NCBI GenBank assembly: GCA_964596185.1
Contig: CAZQUE010000002.1
Location: forward strand, 62,001-126,000
Reading direction: 5' to 3'
Length of the DNA stretch: 64,000 nt
Source of the DNA: DYKG01 sp964596185
GTDB lineage: Bacteria; Muiribacteriota; Ozemobacteria; Ozemobacterales; Ozemobacteraceae
A program made the position numbers and the translations under genes. The notes beneath the pieces are model-generated. The model saw only the letters and a program-made list of their open reading frames with translations. It was not told the DNA's origin and did not search any database. Positions 9,401 through 18,400 of the stretch are shown piece after piece (position 1 is the first letter of the stretch; each line of letters starts with the position of its first letter).

Positions 9401-12400
9401 CTTTCTTTGCACAGGATTTCAATCCTTGCTCGCGGGTTTACATTCCCGAAGGTGCAAACGTCATCGGTGGCGGAAAAAATGTTTCGATATCCGCTGATAC
9501 CGATGCCGATGCCATAGCATGCGGCCTCTCTTCGGCAATGGCCGGCGCCGGAATACAGGGAATGTTTACCTATGTTTCAGGTGACAGCGAGGCGACTGTT
9601 AGAATTGACGACGAAGTCGATTTTTCTCAGGTTAAAGACCTTAAACTTAATTCACTTAATAATACGAGAATCATCAATGTCGCTGGTGCGGCGATGATTT
9701 CCAGTTCTGTCGGGGTATCTGCCGGATTTGCCATCAACAATTTCGAGAAAGACTGTATTGTTTTCTTTGGCGATACCGATAACCTTTACCAGAATTTTAT
9801 CGATGAAAGAGCTGGTATTGATCCAACCACCACGAAAAACAGCAAGAGAACCAGGACCGATGCAAAGGTTGCAGTTGCCGGGCAAATGGATGCTCAGGCG
9901 AAAAGCACTGGCTCTTTTGTTGCAGTAGGCGTTGCGGGTGGTGTGACCATGAATGATGACAGTGGAGGTCCGGGAAAGCTGGACTTCATTAAAAATAAGG
10001 CGGAAATAGCGCAAAACAAGATAGCCAATACCATCAATAGTGTGGCATTGTTCTTCTCAGATATTACCTCACAACTTTCTACCAAAACAGATGTTAAGAG
10101 CACGGCTCAGCATACCAACCCGAGTATAAGCCTTTCAGCAGCAGGCAGTGGCGGCTTGAACTTCATCGAAAACAACACCAATGTCAGCTTGAGAACCCTG
10201 AAAATGGAGTTCGACGGCGACTCTGGTTCTAATCTCAATGCGATAGCAGTTAACAATACCGATGTCTGGGCTTTTGCAGGGTCTGCCGGGGTAATGTTTC
10301 AGACCCAGACCCAGGGTGATTCAGCTAATAAAAGCGTAGGAATAGCCGGTGCTTTGGGCCTTAACTCCCTAAACAACACGACCACGGTGATGGTCAAAAA
10401 TAATTCGATAATCAATGCCGATCAGGTAAACGTTTTTTCGGTAAATGGTGGGAAAATAGCCGCGGCCGGTCTGGGCCTGCAGGTTTCAAAAAATTCCGGC
10501 AACGCAGATGGGGCTTTCACCATGGGCGGTTCAGTTTCTATCAATAACATTGATAATACGGTGAATGCGCTGCTTGTCGATACGGACGTTACAGGAACCG
10601 GTGCTTTGAATACCGATGTGAATGTCGCAGCCTATGAGGGCGATCTGCAGGTTACCGGTGGGGTCCAGATAACCGTGGGCCAGCAGAAAGGTGCTTTCGG
10701 CGCGGCGGTTAATGTTTCAAAAATAAACAATGATGTCACCGCGAGAGTTAATGGCGGCAATTTCAATCAAATAAAAGATTTAAATGTAACTGCAATTCAG
10801 GCCATTGCTCAAATCAACGGTGCCATGACTGCGGGCGTCGTTCTTGGAACCAGCAACTCAGTGTCTCTGATGGGCGCCATGATCTACAACGATCTTGAAA
10901 ACAATCTTACCGCAGAAATTATCAATGCCAATGTCAATGCTTCAGGTAAAGTTGCGGTTAAATCCTGCGATTATCTTCGTGGTGAAGACCAGACCGGGTT
11001 TTCGCAGATGCTCGAACAATCTGATTCTGGCTTGAGTTCTTTTATCGACACCGATGGCAGTGATTATTATGATGTCGATTCTTCCAACGAAGCAGATGGT
11101 GAAGATGTAACCCCTCTTAAAGACCAGATAAAGAAAGGCTCTATTATTGTCTCCGGAGCGATGGCCATAAGTGTTGGCGATGTGGCAATCGGTGCCGGCG
11201 TTTCCCTTAATGATATCGATAGTAATTTTACCGCCGAAATCAACAACAGCACCATCAATACAGGTCTTGGTACCGTAGAAACCGATGCAAAAATCGACAC
11301 CTTTATGGTCAGTGCCGCCGGCGGTGTTGCCGTCAGTAGCAAAAACGGTGCCGGCGGCGGATCAGTGATCTGGAATGATATTAATTCTACCGTTGAATCA
11401 GGAACGACAAATTCAGTTATTACCACTGGAAATTATTTAAGCAAAGCTGGTAACGATTCAAGATTGATCGGAATCGCCGGCCAGGTTTCTGCGGGAAAAG
11501 GCCCGGCAATTGGTTTGACCTTCGCCTACAACAACATTGTTAACAACTCCAATGCTTTTTGTCTTGGCACTAAGGTAATCGGTCCCGGCTCAGTATTGCC
11601 CGATTCAGGTTTCACTGTCAACGCGACGAATAATGGTGAAATAATGAATCTGGCTGCGACGGTTGCTGTTAGCGACTTTCTTGGCATCGGCGGTGCGGTA
11701 GCTGTGAATCGGGTCAGCAATAATGCGAATTCTCTGGTTGATAACAGGTATACAGATAATTCAGATGCAGTTGTCGTTGTTCCCGGGGTTGAAATAGTTG
11801 ATTTCAATAGTTTTTCGGCTGGAGCAAACGATAAAACATCAATAAAGGCAATCGCGGGCGGCTTTTCATTTGCCGGCGAAGCAGCAGTTGGCGGAGCCGT
11901 TGCCTACAACGAGATAACCGGTGGCACTAAAACCAACGTGAATAATCTGACCCTTGACGCAGGAAACGTCCTGGTCAAAAGTGTCAATAATGCTGACATC
12001 TGGACCATGGCGGCCGGCTGCGGTGGAGCCGGCGAAGTGGCGGTTCAGGGGGCTGCGGTTACCAGTCAGATTTCACGTAATGTCGTTGCAGCATTCAGTA
12101 ACGTTTCAGCAAACGACCCAGACGCAGATATTGAAATTCTGGCGAAGAATATCGGCGAAATCAACAGCAATGCCACAGTCGTTGCGATCGGCGGCAGTGT
12201 CGGTGTTGGTGCCGGAATCGCCGTTAATCGCCTGAATGATACGTTGCTCGCACGTATTTACGGTGGTAGTCTCGCCGTTAAGAATGTCGATATCAGGTCA
12301 ATCGCAAATCAGACGATTCGAACTATTGGCGTGGCGGGCGCTGGCGGAGCTTATGCCGGGGTTTCCGGTTCGACTGCGGTTAATATGATCAATAACACAA

Positions 12401-15400
12401 CCAACGCAACCATCGGCGGCAACGCTGTAGTGGTAGCTGAAAACAACATTGGCGTAGTCGCACAGAGTGACGAGATTATCCTTAATTATGCCGGTCTGGC
12501 AACTGGTGGAATCGCCGGGGTAGGTGCGGCAGTCAGCGTTAACAGCATCGATGGTCTTACAAGAGCTTTGATAAGCAACGCTGTCGTTCAGGCTAAGGGG
12601 CTTTCTGCCGACGGAGTCATCATAAATGATGTTATCTCGGACGATAAGATGAACAGTGGTTTTATCGACGATTCAACTTTGAATCTCGAGTATACCCTTG
12701 ATAAAAAAAGAACTTCACAGGAAAAAACCGGTCTGGTTGTCGACGGTTCTGCGACTCATACGGTCAAGTCTTTTGTTGCTAATGCCGCCATTGGCGGAGC
12801 TGGAGTTGCCGGAACAGTTAACGTCAGTCGCATTGACGGTGATACCCGGGCTGTCATTTTAAATGCTACTATAAACAATGGCACAAATGGTGGAAATGTC
12901 AGCGTTATCGCCCAGGACTACACCAACCTTTCGGGTTTTGTTGGCTCGGTTAGTGGTGGCGGAGCAGGGGTTGGTCTGAGTTCTGATTCAGGGATAGTCA
13001 AGCGAACTACTGGCGCAAGAATGGATGGCATTCGCGCTGGTTCTTCTGCAAAAGACGCTTTGGTGAACTCTCGCAGCAAACTCGGAATTTCATCAATAGC
13101 CGCCGGCCTGGGGATAAGTGGCTCTCATTCGGTGGCCGGCACCGTTTCAGTAAATATGCTTGAAAGCAATACTGAATCGTTGGTTAACAACTCGCAAATC
13201 GAGCTGAACAGCTTGTTTGTAAATGCCAATCACTGGGCAAAGACCAGCATTCTCGATGGCACCGCTGCGGTGGGTGGCTACACGGGAATTGGCGGAGCTG
13301 TAGGAATCAACAAAGTAAAAGATATTGTTAAAGCCGAAGTTGCCGACAGCACGATCACCATGAAAAGCGACGGTTCCGGTGGCTTCAGGGTTCAGGCAAT
13401 CAATGAAATGAGTCTGAAAACAATTGGGGCGGCAATTGGTGCAGGGTACGCCGGACTTGCTGGCAATGTTGGAGTGAATTTTATTGAAACAGATGTGCTG
13501 GCGAGTGTTAAGAATTCAAATATGGTAAATCGAGCCAGGAACGTATTGGTTAAAGCTGTCGACAATGTTACCATCGATTCTAATCTGGGCACTGTAGGCG
13601 CTGGAGTCGTCGGAGCAGGTGTTTCGGCGGGTGTTAATATTCTCGATGGCAAAACCCGGGCAATCGTTGATGGCAGCAAGCTCTATGCTGTCAATTCCAT
13701 AAATATCACAGCTGATGAAGCGCGAAACATTACTCAGAATGCATTTACCGCTGCAGCCGGTGCTGGTGCTTTCGCCGGAAACGTAATTTACATTTCATCG
13801 GGCAACCTTCTGATCGCAACCGATGAAGATGGCGCTTCCAATGTTAGAGATGCCGTTTCTGCGGCCGAGCAGGTAAATTCAGGCAATATTGGTGAAACAA
13901 ACGGAACGTTGACTGATAAAGAGAAAGCGAAAATGAATGCCGATGGCGGCAATCTTTCTTCGACCGAGGCTGGTCTGGCCGAAACTTCGGTTGCTGTTGG
14001 AAAAATTGAGACTACCAAGAGTTCAACTCTTGACTGTCTTGGCTATGTAAATATTGGCGCAACTGAGCAGACCAATGCCTCGGCGATTGGCGGTTCAGGC
14101 GCAATTGGCGCAGTAGCAGCAGGTGGTTCGGTCAGTTTCGTCAATGTTAGACGCAACGCCGGTACCAGCCTAAACGAAGCTATCGTAAAAGCAGATGGTG
14201 CCATCGCTATTAACTCAGCCACTGGTGGGACTGCCGACCTTGATATGTATCAGGGATCAATAGGCTATTGGGGGGCAGGAACTGCAGCTTACGGCAAAAT
14301 TAACAGTGGTGGAATGAATTATTTGAATATTTCAAACAGTAATTTAAATGCTAAAGGCGATATTTCCATTAAGGCCGAAGATTCAAGCATTTCCACTGCA
14401 GAATCTTATGGTCTAACCGCAGGTGAAATCGCGGCTGGTGCTATAGTTACCCAGATAGACAACAATGCCCTCACCAGGGTTACACTGACAGATAACACCA
14501 TCAGAACGGGCAATGCAACAAGCAGAATTGCAATTGAAGCAGACAGGCAAAATAGTCTTACTGCAAAATCGGTAGGTGGCGCACTCGGTCTTTTTGCTTC
14601 GGGCAATGGAATTGCTTCAACGGTAAATGAAAACAGTGCTGCCCTTATTTTTTCGAATGGTGGAACCTATTCAAGCAAAAATCGCGTCAGCTTTGATGCA
14701 AACAACTTACCGGATGCAACTTCTGAAGCGACCAGCGCTTCTTTGAGCGGGGTGGTTTCTGCCGGGGTTTCGGTGGCAAAGTCCAATTTATCAGGGGCTG
14801 CAAGAATTTCTGTTTCTGGCGAAGGCACGTTCAACGCACCAGTAATAGCATTCAATGCAAAAATTTATGGCAACAACAATCTGGTTGCCGAAGGTGTTAG
14901 CGGAGGACTTGCCGGAAGTTTCGGTTACAATCAAAGCTGGGCAAAAAATGATTCAGTGGTAACCGTTCTGATTGGTGACACCAACTATACCCGAAAAGAT
15001 ACTGATTTGTCACTTTTCGGCTCGAATATAGTCAATCAGGATGTTGAAACCCGTGGGCTGAACGTTGGTGGATTGATTGCTTCAGGTAACAATAAGGCCA
15101 GAGCTATTTCAGATACGGTAACTAGAGTAGAATTGACGGGAAATTCAGAAATTGCCAGAGAACTGGGTTCTGTTGCCGTTACTGCCGATAGTGCCTCGAT
15201 TCATCAAATTAAAGCCGATGGAAACGGCGGTGGTCTTATTTCTGCAGATGGCCTCGCAGCTTATGCCATTAACAAAATAACTTCCTTGACCCAGGCTCTG
15301 GTAAGCGGAAAATTTAAAATAAGCGAAGGCCTTGGTCTTTTTGCTGCCCAGAATGATCAGGTAAACATCAATGCTGATTCAATAAGTGCCGCAGTTGCTG

Positions 15401-18400
15401 GTTACAGCGGCACAAAAACCGAAAACACCATCAACTCGACGACCAAAACAGGATTTGGCGATGGTTCACTTATCGACGCGGGCGGCGATATAGAAATTCA
15501 GGCAAAGAATACGATCAATTGTAACGATGATGGCGGGTTTGCCGCTTCAGGTGGCGGCTACGGCGGAATTGTGGTCAGTGGCGCTGACTCTGTCGCAAGA
15601 ATTACTTCTGCTACTGAAACCAGAATTGGAAAAGAATCATCGTTGGTTGCCGGCGGTGAAATTACCGGCGAAGCATTGACCGATGCCAACATAAACAATA
15701 AGGTGAGCATTAACGGGGCCGGTATGGTTGCCAATCCGTTAGCCGAAAGCAGTAACACTCTGGCTTTTACAAATAGTCTCATTCTTGATTCGGAAGCTGT
15801 TCTCAAAACAAAGGCACCGGGAAAAGACGTTTGCCTGGCTGCTTCTGACAACCTGACTGCCGTGTTGACCTCGGATGCCGACATGCAGGGCGGGCTTGGC
15901 GGCTATTCAGAGGCAAAAACCGGTTCGGCAATCACCAAGAACAACACGCTCTATCTTTATGGCGATATCAGCAGCGCTAATGATGTAAATCTTTACACCG
16001 ACTCCGATGCCCAGGGCAGACTTGTGAATTACGATTTAACCGTTACTGCCGACGCCTACAACAAACATTCGGCTGTGGCTGTGGCCAAGGCTGAGATAGA
16101 TAGCAAAACCGTTCAGAACAACAAAATCAGAATCTATAAAAATTCAGATATCAACGCTATCAGGCATATCGATCTGAATGCAACTTCAGGAAAAATGAGA
16201 ATGACAGAAGCTGCCAGTGAATACACCTGGTATTCAACAACTACCACCGGTGGCTATGCAAGCACTGCTTCAGGAGTTCGCAGCAAGAATCTCACTTCTG
16301 GCAATGCGGTAATTTTAAATGGAAATCTGGTTTCTGGAATCAACAACATTGTTGAGCTTTCGATCGATGGTCTGGTAGATCTTCTTGGTCAGGTGCCAGA
16401 CTCGACAACCAGCCCAACCGTAACTTCGACGATAAGTGAATATGTTGCAGGGGTTACTACCGGAATAATGGATTACGGCAACGAGTTGTTCACCCGCTAT
16501 CTTGAAGTCTGCGACCTTGCAGCAGAATATGATGGAACAGTTGCTGGAGCAGGATATCTGGCCGAAAAAACAAGAATTCTCAACGAAATGGAAAAATACG
16601 GCCTTTTTGATTCGACTACGGGAACGGTTGTCGGTGGCCTGTTGATTCAATACCTTTCTCTGCCTGATATGGTTTGTTCAGGTGGAAACGTGATTATAAA
16701 TAGCGAAGGTGTTAGCGGCTTTGGAAACATTGAAGCGCGGGGAGCACCCCAGATCAGCGTAACCAATAATTCAAATCTATATATGAAAGTCAACGATTTG
16801 AATATCGTCGATGCCGGCGGGGAACTGATTTACAACTCAGTTTCTCTTGGCTATAATGCCGATAAAGCGCTGCCGACCCTGACTAAAATCCAGACCAGTG
16901 ACCCGGGCTTGAGCCAAATCTCAGTCAAAGAAACCTGGAACGGACCGCTGAATGTGGTTGAAGATGGAGTTACCACAGCTGTCATACCGATTACCAATAT
17001 CGAGCTTAATGGCAATATCAGCAATCAAAGCGGAAAAGTTTCAATTGAAAATATCAGTGGTGACATCATCATGCAGGGTGCAGCCTCAGGCGACGGGGCT
17101 TCTATCTCTGCTCGCGAAATCGAGCTGAAAGCTTCTGCCGGATCTATTTCACAGGGATTCAGCAAAGGAATTCTCAACATTGGCGGAACTCCTGAAGATA
17201 TTTACGGTACTTATGCGACCAAGTATGAAACCATCATCGATGGCCATGAAACGACCAGTGTAACCAAGAACATTTTTGCCGATGATGTTGATGAACGTCA
17301 GCAGCAGGGCACCTGGATCGCCGGAAACAATATTTTCATAAGCGCCATGGATATTAACGTAAACGGCCTGATTCAGAGTGGCTACAGCAAATACGAGGTT
17401 CAATTAAGTGCTGAAGCCCAAATGGCAATCGAAAGCTATGACAAGAATTACATGGGTCAGAATATTACGCCAGATATGCTTGTTGCTTACAAAATCAATT
17501 CCGGTGGAACGAGAATGGGCCATGACGGAACGGCGATTTATGAAGTTCAGGCATATTATAATCCCCAGACGAAAAAAGTCATTCTTGAAGACATCGATGC
17601 CAAAGGCGGCAAAGTATATTTGACCGGTCGAATTTCAAGCACGGGCAACGGTAGAATTCTTGCCATCGATGGTTCTGCCGACATAGATATCAAGAACCTG
17701 ACCGATCGTTCTTTAACGGCTGGAAAAATTAATGTCGGAGATCAGATTGGTTTAATTAGCATTACCGATATCGCCAAAGGCACGACGACAGAATTCAGGC
17801 GCGATTCCACCACCACCAGAGAAATCGGCTCCAATGATTTTATCGTTAACGGCGCATCATCATTTTATCGGCCGGAAAAAGACCTGTATTACCATTGGAC
17901 AACCGGAAAAACTGTAGCAGAAGTTGAAGATTACTATAAGAAAGTCAAATTCTACCTTTGGGGCGGTTTTTCCAAAGACGCATCGACGATTCACGAATAT
18001 GAAATCACCGAAAATCTTCTTAACTCGAGCAATGGAGAAAAGAGCAAGCTGCCGGGTACTTATATCGGTAGATTCGCAGGCGGTGGAGTCCCAAAAGATC
18101 CTGAATACGTGCTGCATTACGAAAACTATGTTAATTATTTTTCCAGCTATTTTGACAAATGGATCACTTACAGCAATGCTATTAAATCAAGAGGCTATGA
18201 GCATTATAAATGGGGCCATACGGTTGGCAAAACTCTGACATTCCAGCATTCGCTGAAAGCTGACCATGAAATAGGAATAGGTTTTATCGGCTCTAACAAT
18301 AAGGGCGGTTCAATTATTATAAAATCAGATCAAAACGTAAACCTGACCGGCAATTTGCATGGAGTTTCTGGAACCAGAATAGATATTTCTTCGAGAAAAG